Part shown: piece by piece, positions 1-7,938 of the stretch
Position numbering within the stretch: the first letter of the stretch is position 1
Layout: every line of letters begins with the position of its first letter
From: Hydrogenophaga taeniospiralis CCUG 15921
Lineage (GTDB): Bacteria > Pseudomonadota > Gammaproteobacteria > Burkholderiales > Burkholderiaceae_C
Assembly (NCBI RefSeq): GCF_001592305.1
Contig: NZ_BCWR01000010.1
Location: forward strand, 1 to 64,000
DNA: 64,000 nt
Direction: 5' to 3'
The notes under the pieces: model-generated
Seen by the model: only the letters and a program-made list of their open reading frames with translations
Database searches by the model: none
What the model was told of the DNA's origin: nothing
Position numbers and translations under genes: made by a program

Positions 1-84
1 TCCAGGGCACCGCCGGACCGGCTTTGCCGGACGGCCAGTGCCGCCCCCCTTGAGGGGGGTGACGCGAAGCGGCGCGGGGGGTGT
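1..84. repeat. GC-rich intergenic repeat, copy A
   Basis: The stretch before the first gene carries CCGCCGG(A)CCGGCTTTGCCGGACGGC, a C6 run facing a G6 run, and a GCGAAGCGGCGC segment. The reverse complement of positions 15326-15405 has the same elements in the same order with scattered differences. CCGGCTTTGCCGG can form a short hairpin. It is probably a dispersed intergenic element of this lineage. Its role is unknown; it could act as a bidirectional terminator-like structure next to the amidohydrolase end. Confidence 0.6.
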
Positions 85-1722
85 TCATCGTTCGTGCACA
101 CAGCGGCCTTCGAACCAGGTCTGCAGCACTCGGGTCTGGCCCAGCTCGGTCGGGTCGATGTCGAAGACCCGTCGGTCCAGCACCGCGAGGTCGGCGGACT
201 TGCCGGGGGTCAGCGACCCGGCGCGGTCCCCCAGGCCGGTGGCCTGGGCGGCGTTGAGGGTGTAGGCGCGCAGCGCGTCCTGCACGCCGATGGCCTGTTC
301 GGGCGCGAGCGCACCGTCCAGCCGGCTCGAGGGGTCGCGCCGCGTGACCATGCCCTGTATGGCGGGCCATGGGTTGGGGTCGGGCACCACGGGCCAGTCC
401 GAACCGCCGGCGATGAGCGCGCCGGCCTCGACCAGCGAGCGGATGGGCGCCATGCGGTCGACGATGGGCTTGGCCACGGTGCAGCGGATGGCGTCGATGA
501 TCACGCTCGGAAACCACAGCGGTGGCGACAGGTCGGCCACCACGTCCAGCGCGGCAAAGCGCGGGATCTCGGCGGGGTCGATGAAGGTCGCGTGCGCGAT
601 GTGGTGCTGCAGCCCGGGGCCGTTGAAGCTGCGCAGCACGTCGATGGCGTCCAGTGCCGCGCGCGTGGAGGCGTCGCCCGTGCAGTGGATCTTGACCCGG
701 ATGTTCTTCTGTTCGCAGTCGGACAGCACGCGCGCCAGCTGCGGCACGGTCAGTGTGGTACCGCCGCGGAAGCAGCAGCCGTGCACCGCGTCGGGCAGGT
801 AAGGCTCCAGCATGGCGGCGGTGCGCGAGGTGGGCACACCGTCGAGGAATATCTTGCCGGCGTCGGGCAGGAAGTGCCGGGTGCGGAACTGGTCGCGCAA
901 GGCCTGCAGCTCGTCCGGCATCTCGCCGGGCGCCAGCGGGGCTTCGGTCATGGGCAGCGAACCCATCACCCAGGCGCTCAGGCGGCCCTCGTCGTCCAGG
1001 GTCTTGAGGGCGCGCATCACGGCGCGCGTCGTCAGCGCCTCCTGCATGCCGGTGACACCGACGGTGTTGAGCCGTTTCACCGCGTGCGCCGCAGCCTCGA
1101 CATCCAGTTGCGGTGCCGCATCCAGAGCACGCGCCACCGCCATCTCCACCAGGCTGCAGGCGGCCTCCAGCAGCAGGCCGGTGGCCTCGCCGGTGGTCGC
1201 ATCGCGCACGATGCGGCCGTTGACGGGGTCGGGTGTGTCCTCGCCGATGCCCGCGGCGGCCAGCGCCGCACTGCTCACGAAGCGGTTGTGGTGGGAGTCG
1301 TCGCGCAGCATCACCGGGCGGCCGCCCGCGGCCTCGTCCAGGCGCCGCCGGGCCTGGCCATCGATCTCGCCGATCAGCGCCGAGCCCCAGATGCCGCCCA
1401 CGATCCATTCGCCGGGGGCCTTGCCCGCGGCGGCGGCGCGCACCGCGTCCAGCACCTGGTCGAGGCTGAAGACGGGGGGCACGAACACCTCGTACAGCTC
1501 GGCCCGGCCGGCCCACACGAAGTGGTTGTGCACGTCGATCAGGCCGGGCGTCACCATCTCGCCGGGCAGGTGCATGACGGCGGCCTGGGGCAGCGCCTGG
1601 CGGGCCTCGTCCAGCGACCCCACCGCGACGATGCGGCCGTCGCGGACAGCGATGGCCTGGGCCCATGGCCGTTCGGGGTCCATGGTGCAGATCAGGGGGT
1701 GGTGCAGGATGGTTTCTGGCAT
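85..1722 (-). CDS. YtcJ-like metal-dependent amidohydrolase
   Basis: A 545-residue amidohydrolase of the Amidohydro_3/YtcJ type, expected to hydrolyse an amide or related C-N bond in the cytoplasm; the substrate cannot be told. The N-terminal beta-sandwich strand reads IAVRDGRIVAVGSLDEA, followed by the metal-binding DVHNHF motif near residue 65, HCTGDASTRAALDAI near 350, and the catalytic Asp in GGSDWPVVP near 440. The C-terminal LTPGKSADLAVLD is the usual end of the composite domain. Length is normal for the family and there is no signal peptide. It diverges from the LuxR-type gene at 1818, with 95 bp between them, so the two may share a control region. Confidence 0.85.
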   Translation of the reverse strand: MPETILHHPLICTMDPERPWAQAIAVRDGRIVAVGSLDEARQALPQAAVMHLPGEMVTPGLIDVHNHFVWAGRAELYEVFVPPVFSLDQVLDAVRAAAAGKAPGEWIVGGIWGSALIGEIDGQARRRLDEAAGGRPVMLRDDSHHNRFVSSAALAAAGIGEDTPDPVNGRIVRDATTGEATGLLLEAACSLVEMAVARALDAAPQLDVEAAAHAVKRLNTVGVTGMQEALTTRAVMRALKTLDDEGRLSAWVMGSLPMTEAPLAPGEMPDELQALRDQFRTRHFLPDAGKIFLDGVPTSRTAAMLEPYLPDAVHGCCFRGGTTLTVPQLARVLSDCEQKNIRVKIHCTGDASTRAALDAIDVLRSFNGPGLQHHIAHATFIDPAEIPRFAALDVVADLSPPLWFPSVIIDAIRCTVAKPIVDRMAPIRSLVEAGALIAGGSDWPVVPDPNPWPAIQGMVTRRDPSSRLDGALAPEQAIGVQDALRAYTLNAAQATGLGDRAGSLTPGKSADLAVLDRRVFDIDPTELGQTRVLQTWFEGRCVHER

Positions 1723-1817
1723 GGCGATTGCTGTGAAGTTCGGGTGAATGAAAAGGGGCGCATGGGCAGGGAATCCACCCTTGCGGTGCGCCGGTTGCTC
1801 GCTAATCTCTGCCCACC

Positions 1818-2951
1818 ATGTCGAACGCCCCCGCCGCCTTCCTGAGAAAACCGGACGAACTGATGCTGGACCTGTACGCGGGTGCCGCGCAGCCGGCGCG
1901 CTGGGTGCAGTCGATGGACCGGCTGTGCAGCCTCACCGGCGCGCAGTCGGCCGTGGTGCAGGCCTTCCGTTTCGAGGGCGGCCAGGCGCAGGTGCTGTGG
2001 TCCGCGCAGGACTCGCGCACCCGGGCGGTCACCTCGGTGCAGTCGCCCGAACTCAACACCGGCGACAACCCGCGGCTGGAGCAGCGGCGCGTGCTGCGCG
2101 GGCTGGACCGCGTGGCCAGCGACGAGCTGCTGTTCGACCCCGACGACGAGGCCCGGCCCCGGCTGCAGCAGCGGCTGGCCATGCTGGGCCTGGGCCGTTT
2201 CATCGGCACGCTGCAGGACGTGGGCCGTGGCGTGTACCTGGGCCTGGCCCTGCACCGCCCGGTGCACGACAGCAGCGACTTTTCGGTCGAACACATCAAC
2301 CGGCTGGCCGACCTGGCGCCGCACATCGGACAGGCGTTCCTGCTGACCGACCAGCTGCAGGCGACCATGGAGCGCGACGAGCGCCTGCGTGGCCTGATGG
2401 ACAGCCTGTGCTTCGGCATCGTGCTGTGCGGCGAGGACGGCCGCGTGCAGTGGGTGAACCGGCAGGCCACGGCCTTGCTGGCGCCCGGCGCGGCCCTGTG
2501 TCTGCAGGGCGAGCACCTGTACGGCCGCTCGGCCCAGGACACCCTGGCGCTGCTCGCGGCGCTGTCGGCGGCCCGGCGCGCGGGGCCGCAGCGGGTGGGT
2601 TACCTGCGGCTGGGCGAGGGCGCGCAGGCCCTGCACCTGGCCATCCGGCCCGGCGACGACCCCGGCGCGCTGATGCTGGTGCTGTCCTCGGCCGCGGTGG
2701 CGCTGGAGCTGCCCGCCGGGGCGCTGGAGAACCTGTTCGGGCTCACCCCCACCGAGGCACGCCTGCTGGGCGCCATCGCCACCGGCAGCACGGTCGAGGA
2801 ATACGCGCAGCTGCGCGGGGTCTCGGTGGGCACGGCGCGGGTGCAGCTCAAGCAAATTCAGGCCAAGACCGGCCAGCACCGGCAGTCCGACCTGGTGCGC
2901 CTGGTGTTGTCGTCCGCCGCAGCCCATCTCTCGGTCCCCCGCCCGTCCTGA
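1818..2951 (+). CDS. LuxR-type helix-turn-helix regulator
   Basis: A 377-residue transcription factor with a LuxR/GerE-type DNA-binding domain at its C-terminus (about residues 305-370, core LTPTEARLLGAIATGSTVEEYA followed by VGTARVQLKQIQAKTG). The long N-terminal part is poorly conserved. It has a PAS-like middle (SLCFGIVLCGEDGRVQWVNRQA, near residue 195), so it may sense a small ligand. It lies between the divergent amidohydrolase and the convergent MetA-type porin, 2 bp from the latter's end. By position it may control either neighbour; the signal is unknown. Confidence 0.8.
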   Translation: MSNAPAAFLRKPDELMLDLYAGAAQPARWVQSMDRLCSLTGAQSAVVQAFRFEGGQAQVLWSAQDSRTRAVTSVQSPELNTGDNPRLEQRRVLRGLDRVASDELLFDPDDEARPRLQQRLAMLGLGRFIGTLQDVGRGVYLGLALHRPVHDSSDFSVEHINRLADLAPHIGQAFLLTDQLQATMERDERLRGLMDSLCFGIVLCGEDGRVQWVNRQATALLAPGAALCLQGEHLYGRSAQDTLALLAALSAARRAGPQRVGYLRLGEGAQALHLAIRPGDDPGALMLVLSSAAVALELPAGALENLFGLTPTEARLLGAIATGSTVEEYAQLRGVSVGTARVQLKQIQAKTGQHRQSDLVRLVLSSAAAHLSVPRPS

Positions 2952-2953
2952 GT

Positions 2954-3892
2954 TCAGAACGTCCAGGCCGCGCGCACGGCGACCTGGGTGCCCTGGCTGC
3001 GGTTGCGCGCACCGAATTCCTTGTAGGCGTGGGCCCAGATCAGCGGCCAGTCCGAGCCGAGGTCGAAGAAGCTGATCGCCGGGCCCAGCGCCATCACGCG
3101 CGAGCGGTTGCCGTCCTGGAACTTGGCGCCGTTGACCTTGTCGTCGCTGAGTTGCTGGTACAGGTAGCCGCCGACGCCCAGCGTCCAGGGACCGACGTGC
3201 TGGCCAATGGCGAACTCGTGCTGGTATTCCACGCCGGACTGGTACTGCGTGTCCTTGTTCTTGCCGTGGAAGTTGATCTGGATGTTGGAGGACAACTCCA
3301 GTCCGCTCGGGCCGATCCAGGTGAAGGCCACGGCGGGCGACGCGGTCCAGTGGTTGGAACCGGTGTTGATCAGGCGCTCGGCTTTGTAAGAGCCGGTGGG
3401 CAGTTGCAGCTCCAGCCGGCCATTGACGAACAGACCGGGCGAAGGGGTCCACTTCACCATCACGGGAGCGATGGTCACGTCGCCCACCGCAGCGTTGGTT
3501 CCCTTGAGCGGCATGGGGTCGCCCGGGGTGGGGATCGTCAAGCGGTTGCTCATGTCCAGGTAGGGCACCACCGCGCTGAAGCCGTAGGTACCGCCCAGCA
3601 GCGGGATGTCGGTGGTCTTGACGATGGCCAGCGCCGCGCTGTTGACCTTGAGCTTGATGCCGACCGGCGAGACCTTGCCGTTCGTGTCGCGCAGTTCGCT
3701 CGCGCTGTAGAACGCGGCACGCACACCCACGGTGGCCACGTCCGATGGCGGCGGCAACATGCCGGCCCCGAAATCAAAGACGCCGAAGGGCGTGATGGGG
3801 GCGCCGTTTTCGACACAGTGCGCCGCGCCGGCCAGGGTGAGGGCCGCGGCCGACACCAGAAGTTTCGGGATGCAGAAGGACGTGGGGGACAT
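2954..3892 (-). CDS. MetA-type outer-membrane protein (phenol-degradation porin family)
   Basis: A 312-residue protein of the family named for the phenol meta-pathway gene (Phenol_MetA_deg, SphA-like), a predicted beta-barrel for hydrophobic compounds. It starts with a clear signal peptide (MSPTSFCIPKLLVSAAALTLAGAAHC, cleavage near residue 26). The family opening NGAPITPFGVFDFGAGMLPP follows, and alternating strands end in an aromatic residue (AWTF). I place the start at the Met just before the signal peptide rather than 17 codons upstream. No aromatic-degradation enzymes are adjacent, so the substrate is open; the amidohydrolase at 85-1722 is the nearest candidate partner. Confidence 0.8.
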   Translation of the reverse strand: MSPTSFCIPKLLVSAAALTLAGAAHCVENGAPITPFGVFDFGAGMLPPPSDVATVGVRAAFYSASELRDTNGKVSPVGIKLKVNSAALAIVKTTDIPLLGGTYGFSAVVPYLDMSNRLTIPTPGDPMPLKGTNAAVGDVTIAPVMVKWTPSPGLFVNGRLELQLPTGSYKAERLINTGSNHWTASPAVAFTWIGPSGLELSSNIQINFHGKNKDTQYQSGVEYQHEFAIGQHVGPWTLGVGGYLYQQLSDDKVNGAKFQDGNRSRVMALGPAISFFDLGSDWPLIWAHAYKEFGARNRSQGTQVAVRAAWTF

Positions 3893-4034
3893 GAAAGGCC
3901 TCTCGTGGGTCAGGGGTTGGAAGAACCGGAATCTGAGCCACAAGCGTAGGGATCGGCCTGCGTTGCCTCGCCTCCCAAACGGGATAGAGACCCATGGGGG
4001 TTTGTGCGGATGCCGCGCGCGCTATGCTGGCGCG

Positions 4035-4733
4035 ATGAACGCTTCCGACCGCATCGAACTTCGTGAACTCGTCACCGGTGGTGACCCCGCCGCCCAGCCC
4101 GTGGCCAGCATCGTGGTGCTGCACGGCCTGGGGGCCGACGGTGGCGACTTCGTGCCCATCGCGCAGGAACTGGACCTGTCCGCCGTCGGCCCGGTGCGCT
4201 TTGTCTTTCCCAGCGCGCCGGTGCGCCCGGTCACGATCAACGGTGGCTACGAGATGCGCGCCTGGTACGACATCTACCCGCCCGGCCCCGACGGCTCACG
4301 CCGCGAAGACGAAGCCGGCCTGCGCGCGTCACAGGCCATCGTGCAGCAGCTGCTGGACCGCGAAGCCGCGCGCGGCGTGCCGCCCGAGCGCACCGTGCTC
4401 ATGGGGTTTTCGCAGGGTTGCGCCATGACCCTGCTGGCCGGCCTTCGCGCGCCGCAGCGCCTGGCGGGGCTGGTGGGCCTGTCGGGCTACCTGCCGCTGG
4501 CCGAGGCCACCGACGCCGAGCGCAGCGCCGCCAGCGCGGACGTGCCGCTTTTCCTGGCCCATGGCGAGTACGACGATGTGGTGGTGATCGAGCGGGGGCT
4601 CGGTGCGCGTGACGTGCTCACCACCCTGGGCCACGTGGTGGACTGGCACCGCTACCCCATGGCGCACGAGGTCTGCGGGCAAGAGGTGGCCGATCTCAAC
4701 CGCTGGCTGGTGGCTCGCCTGGGTCACCGCTGA
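4035..4733 (+). CDS. Carboxylesterase/phospholipase, alpha/beta hydrolase
   Basis: A 232-residue hydrolase of the acyl-protein-thioesterase/carboxylesterase family (Abhydrolase_2). It shows the oxyanion-side motif VVLHGLGADGGDF, the nucleophile elbow GFSQG with Ser near residue 126, the acid in HGEYDDVV and the catalytic His in YPMAHEV near the end. No signal peptide is seen, so it should be cytoplasmic and act on short acyl esters. The start was set at MNASDR because the longer reading frame upstream lacks family similarity. Its 3' end overlaps the oppositely oriented Crp/Fnr gene by 38 bp. Confidence 0.85.
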   Translation: MNASDRIELRELVTGGDPAAQPVASIVVLHGLGADGGDFVPIAQELDLSAVGPVRFVFPSAPVRPVTINGGYEMRAWYDIYPPGPDGSRREDEAGLRASQAIVQQLLDREAARGVPPERTVLMGFSQGCAMTLLAGLRAPQRLAGLVGLSGYLPLAEATDAERSAASADVPLFLAHGEYDDVVVIERGLGARDVLTTLGHVVDWHRYPMAHEVCGQEVADLNRWLVARLGHR

Positions 4734-5400
4734 GCCTGTGCGCTCCGGTGTGCAGCTCCACCATTCCGTAGCAGCGTGAAATCAGCCCCACTTCCTCCAG
4801 CGACTTCAGCGCCTTGTTGGCGCTCTGCCGGCTCACGCCCATCATCTGGGCGATCACTTCCTGGGGAACATTGACCCGCCGGCAGGGGGTCACCCGGCTT
4901 CCGTAGCCCGTGGCGATGCGCTCCAGGCGCTTGAGGATGCGTTGCTCCAGCGACAGGAAAGACGTCTCCTGGATCGAGTCCAGCATCACCCGCAGCTTGT
5001 TGCACGCCAGGATGCCGATGTCCCGCCAGCACAGCGGATGCTGGTTGAGCCAGGGCACCAGCGCGTCTCCCGGCACAAACAACACCTCGGTGCTGCCGTT
5101 GGCGTGGGCAGAAAAATGCCGCGTACCGCGGTCCAGGGTCGCGATCTCGCCAAACCACTGGCAGGGCTCGAACTGGGACAACACGGCCACCCGGCCGTCT
5201 TCGTTCACGTTGCTGATCAGCAGCGCCCCGTCCAGCACGCAGTACATGCCGCTTTCCGTCTCCCCGCGCTGAAAGAGTTCCTGCCCGTCGCTCAACCGGA
5301 TGGGGCGCGACAACCGCACCAGGGCCGCCTGCAGCTCGGGAGGGCAGGCCCGGTACCACTTGTCGGTCCCGAGTTTGAGGTGCAACGGGTTGGATTTCAT
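4696..5400 (-). CDS. Crp/Fnr-family transcriptional regulator
   Basis: A 234-residue regulator with an N-terminal cyclic-nucleotide-binding-like jelly roll (LFQRGETESGMYCVLDGALLI; CQWFGEIATLD) and a C-terminal winged helix (VPQEVIAQMMGVSRQSANKALKSLEE). It lacks the N-terminal cysteine cluster of true FNR, so it probably senses something other than oxygen through iron-sulphur, or binds a nucleotide. The start is ambiguous: ATG at 5400, or GTG at 5460 adding 20 residues; I prefer 5400. Two copies of TGGGTGAATAT and a perfect inverted repeat lie just upstream and could be its own control sites. Its gene end runs 38 bp into the convergent esterase. Confidence 0.85.
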   Translation of the reverse strand: MKSNPLHLKLGTDKWYRACPPELQAALVRLSRPIRLSDGQELFQRGETESGMYCVLDGALLISNVNEDGRVAVLSQFEPCQWFGEIATLDRGTRHFSAHANGSTEVLFVPGDALVPWLNQHPLCWRDIGILACNKLRVMLDSIQETSFLSLEQRILKRLERIATGYGSRVTPCRRVNVPQEVIAQMMGVSRQSANKALKSLEEVGLISRCYGMVELHTGAHRLSGDPGEPPASG

Positions 5401-5446
5401 GGGCGGGCGGGTGGATGGGCTCGGACCGGTGGGCGTGCGCAAATCA

Positions 5447-5477
5447 TGGGTGAATATCACGGATTGTGGGTGAATAT
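5447..5477. promoter_or_regulatory. Direct repeat TGGGTGAATAT x2
   Basis: TGGGTGAATAT occurs at 5447-5457 and again at 5467-5477, exactly 20 bp apart, so both copies lie on nearly the same DNA face. They sit just upstream of the chosen Crp/Fnr start, in the divergent region shared with the ketopantoate-reductase-like gene. This spacing suits tandem binding of a regulator, but the factor is unknown. Confidence 0.4.
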
Positions 5478-5503
5478 GAATATTAATGAATAGTTATCCA
5501 CAG

Positions 5504-5523
5504 ACTGTCAATTGTTTGACAGT
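5504..5523. promoter_or_regulatory. Perfect 8-bp inverted repeat (possible operator)
   Basis: ACTGTCAA-TTGT-TTGACAGT has fully matching 8-bp arms around a 4-bp spacer. It lies between the divergent Crp/Fnr and reductase-like genes. The arm order (TCAA..TTGA) is opposite to a canonical FNR box (TTGA..TCAA), so it is not simply an FNR site. The TTGACA within it could also serve as a -35 element. Binding factor unknown. Confidence 0.4.
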
Positions 5524-5694
5524 CGCACAAATAAAGTCAAGGCACAGTCGGCCCGCCTGAAGCGGGTGCGAGGCGACGTTTCAGGCCGTGTGACAGCCTC
5601 GGAATCCGGCCGGACGAAGTCCCGCTGGCCTGGTGGTCGCGATGTAACGCCGCATCCAGCCCACAAACCCTTGCCACCTGACGGACTTCAATCC

Positions 5695-6639
5695 ATGGAA
5701 GAACCCATTCCCATCGTGCTGGTCATTGGCACCGGAGCGCCGGCGCGCCATATCGGGGAAGCGCTGCGCCACTGCGGGGTCCGCGTCGACTTCGTGCAGG
5801 AGCTGAAAAGCCTGCTGGGCGATGGCGCGCCGTGTCCGGCCGGCTCCCGCATCGCCGGCAGCGCCGACCTCGTGCTGTTCGCGGTGGACCCGGACGACAC
5901 CCTGGAGTCGGCCATGCTGCTCCAGCGCCTGTTGCCGAAAGGCACGCCCGTGGTGGCGCTGCAGCCAGGCATCCGCCGCCTGGCCTGGGCCGCCCACGCG
6001 GCTCCCCAGCTGCGATGGATACGCTGCGTCATGGCCTTCGACCCGGCGCAGCTCTCGCAACCCCAGGGCTCGACCAGAAGGCGTCGCAAGCTCTACCTGA
6101 GCGACACTCCGCAGATGCGCCACTGGCAGTCGCGCTTCGAATGCGCTGGTTTCGAGGTGGAGCTGTGCGCGGACATGCAGTCCGTGCAGTGGGGGCACCT
6201 GTTGCTGCAGCTCAGCGCCCTGCTGGTGCTGGCCTCGGGTCTTGAATACAAGCAGATGCTGGCCGTGCGCGCCTGGCGGCTGCGTTATGCCCGTCTGCTG
6301 GACGAGGCCCTGGGGCTGCTGGCGGGCACGGCCATCGAGCCCCGGAACCTGCTGGGCGTGCCGTGGCGCACGGTGCCAATGATGCTTCGCCTGAACGACG
6401 CCCTGTTTTCCTGGCTGGCGGCGCGCCATTTGTCGGGCCGTGGCGAAGGGCTGCCCGACCTGTCCTGCGCCGACGACAAGTCGCTGGAGCTGGCCGTCGA
6501 CGCCACCTGCGGGGAAATCATGCGCCTGGCGGTGGGCCTGGGGGCCGACGCGCCGCGCACGGTCGATCTCGCCGAGCAGCTCATGGTGATCGCTCGCCAG
6601 CAGACCGAAGACCGCCGACTGGTGACGACGGAATGGTGA
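5695..6639 (+). CDS. Ketopantoate-reductase-like (PanE/ApbA fold) protein, degenerate active site
   Basis: A 314-residue protein with a Rossmann-like N-terminus (IVLVIGTGAPARHIGEAL, then LVLFAV near residue 62) and an all-helical C-terminal half, the layout of 2-dehydropantoate 2-reductases. The C-terminal helix that normally carries the catalytic Lys and Asn (W-x-KL-x-x-N) reads QWGHLLLQLSALLVLASGLE, so both residues seem absent. It is therefore probably not a working pantoate enzyme. The start is ATG at 5695; the frame stays open to 5512 but that part has no family features. The downstream gene overlaps its stop, suggesting translational coupling. Confidence 0.6.
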   Translation: MEEPIPIVLVIGTGAPARHIGEALRHCGVRVDFVQELKSLLGDGAPCPAGSRIAGSADLVLFAVDPDDTLESAMLLQRLLPKGTPVVALQPGIRRLAWAAHAAPQLRWIRCVMAFDPAQLSQPQGSTRRRRKLYLSDTPQMRHWQSRFECAGFEVELCADMQSVQWGHLLLQLSALLVLASGLEYKQMLAVRAWRLRYARLLDEALGLLAGTAIEPRNLLGVPWRTVPMMLRLNDALFSWLAARHLSGRGEGLPDLSCADDKSLELAVDATCGEIMRLAVGLGADAPRTVDLAEQLMVIARQQTEDRRLVTTEW

Positions 6640-7046
6640 TGCGGGTCGGCCTGTTCAAAGCCCTCAGAGGGCCGGCGCATTTCCGCAGGCACCCCATGGC
6701 CACGCCCCGCGAAATGCTGGACCGGCTCAAGGGGGACGTCGACAGCCTGGTGGTGGGTGTGCTCGACGACCTCACCTTCGAGGTCATCCGCGCCTATAAA
6801 AACCGGCCTCCCCCGGGGTACCTGGAATGGGTGTCCACCACGGCCACGCACCGGATCAGAAGACTGGCCCAGACCATCTTCCACGACCGGGCCAGGGCCA
6901 GACCCCTCGGCCAGGCACCGACCGTCCATGACGAGCCCGAGGCGATACGGTCGCTGGTGGTCAACTGGCTGCAGCCGCAGATGGAGCAGAGCTTCGGCCC
7001 ACTGCCCGACGCGGTCAAAAAGGTGTTCTCCGCCAAGGTTTCCTGA
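6633..7046 (+). CDS. Unknown protein coupled to the reductase-like gene
   Basis: A 137-residue protein I do not recognise. It is predicted soluble, basic near the N-terminus, and mostly helical, with a central segment DSLVVGVLDDLTFEVIRAYKNRPPPGYLEWV. There is no signal peptide or membrane segment. ATG codons at 6633 and 6639 both overlap the stop of the preceding gene; an internal ATG at 6696 (MATPREM) is another option. The overlap implies co-expression with the PanE-like protein. After it, 7047-7204 holds no gene I can support. Confidence 0.55.
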   Translation: MVMRVGLFKALRGPAHFRRHPMATPREMLDRLKGDVDSLVVGVLDDLTFEVIRAYKNRPPPGYLEWVSTTATHRIRRLAQTIFHDRARARPLGQAPTVHDEPEAIRSLVVNWLQPQMEQSFGPLPDAVKKVFSAKVS

Positions 7047-7204
7047 TGCCCTGACGCGGGGCAGTTTCCCCCTCTGCGGCGGTGGGTGGGCGGGCCGTTG
7101 CCACCCGCATCGCCGGCCGTGCTCCTGCATCGCTATGCACACAAAGCATTGGCTGTTGCTCTGACTCATACCTACCATCTGGCGCATCTTGAACAGGTGC
7201 TCAT

Positions 7205-7936
7205 ATGGCTTTGGTGATGCGTCAGACGTTGGGGGTTCTTGGTGGCATGGGTCCCATGGCCACGGTCGATTTCCTGAGGAAACTGACCCAGGCCACGCCG
7301 GCCTCTTGCGACCAGGAACACATTCCCCTGGTGGTCCACTTTTCCTCGCAGACGCCCGACCGCTCGGACGCGCTCAGCGGTGTGGGGCCGTCGCCGCTGC
7401 CCGCGCTGATCGAGTCGGCGCTGATGATCCAGCGCTCGGGTGCCCGGGGTCTGGTCATTCCGTGCAACACCGCCCATGCGTGGTACGACGACGTGGCCAG
7501 CGCCATCCACATTCCCGTGCTGCACATCGTGGATGCCGCGGTGGAGCAGCTCCCGCCCGCGCTGCGCGGCCAGCCGGTGGGGCTGCTCGCCACCAGCGGC
7601 ACCCTGAACAGCGGCATCTACGCCGCGCGCCATCCCGAAATCCATTGGGTGCTGCCGTCCGCGCACGTGGTGGACCTGTTCGTGATGCCCGCGATCCGCT
7701 GCGTCAAGAGCGACGACATGACCCGCGCCAGCCAGTTGCTCGACGCAGCGGTGTATTCGCTGGTGGAGCAGGGCGCCCGGGCCATCGTTCTGGGTTGCAC
7801 CGAGCTGCCGCTGGCCCGCTCGGACCGGAACTTGCGTGTGCCTCTGATCGATGCCACCGATGCCTTGGCGCACATGGCGGTCCGCTGGGCCCTGAGCGGC
7901 CTGCCCCCAGCGTCTGAACACATGAAAGGTCTTTGA
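7205..7936 (+). CDS. Aspartate/glutamate racemase
   Basis: A 243-residue member of the Asp/Glu/hydantoin racemase family, which interconverts L- and D-forms by a two-cysteine mechanism without cofactor. The sequence shows GVLGGMGPMATVDF at the start, the first catalytic Cys in VIPCNTAH (near residue 84) and the second in VLGCTELPL (near residue 199). Length is typical for aspartate racemases. It runs into the LysR gene with a 2-bp gap and is followed by a glutamate/aspartate ABC transporter. This suggests it handles D-acidic amino acids brought in by that system, which is inference. Confidence 0.9.
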   Translation: MALVMRQTLGVLGGMGPMATVDFLRKLTQATPASCDQEHIPLVVHFSSQTPDRSDALSGVGPSPLPALIESALMIQRSGARGLVIPCNTAHAWYDDVASAIHIPVLHIVDAAVEQLPPALRGQPVGLLATSGTLNSGIYAARHPEIHWVLPSAHVVDLFVMPAIRCVKSDDMTRASQLLDAAVYSLVEQGARAIVLGCTELPLARSDRNLRVPLIDATDALAHMAVRWALSGLPPASEHMKGL

Positions 7937-7938
7937 TC

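Noticed and set aside
4696-5400. Assigning the Crp/Fnr protein as the oxygen sensor FNR acting on the two FNR boxes
   Set aside because: It lacks the N-terminal cysteine cluster needed for an iron-sulphur sensor, so a true FNR/ANR elsewhere in the genome is more likely.
7047-7204. Possible small gene or RNA before the racemase
   Set aside because: No start-plus-ribosome-site combination, hairpin with U run, or tRNA-like structure could be supported.
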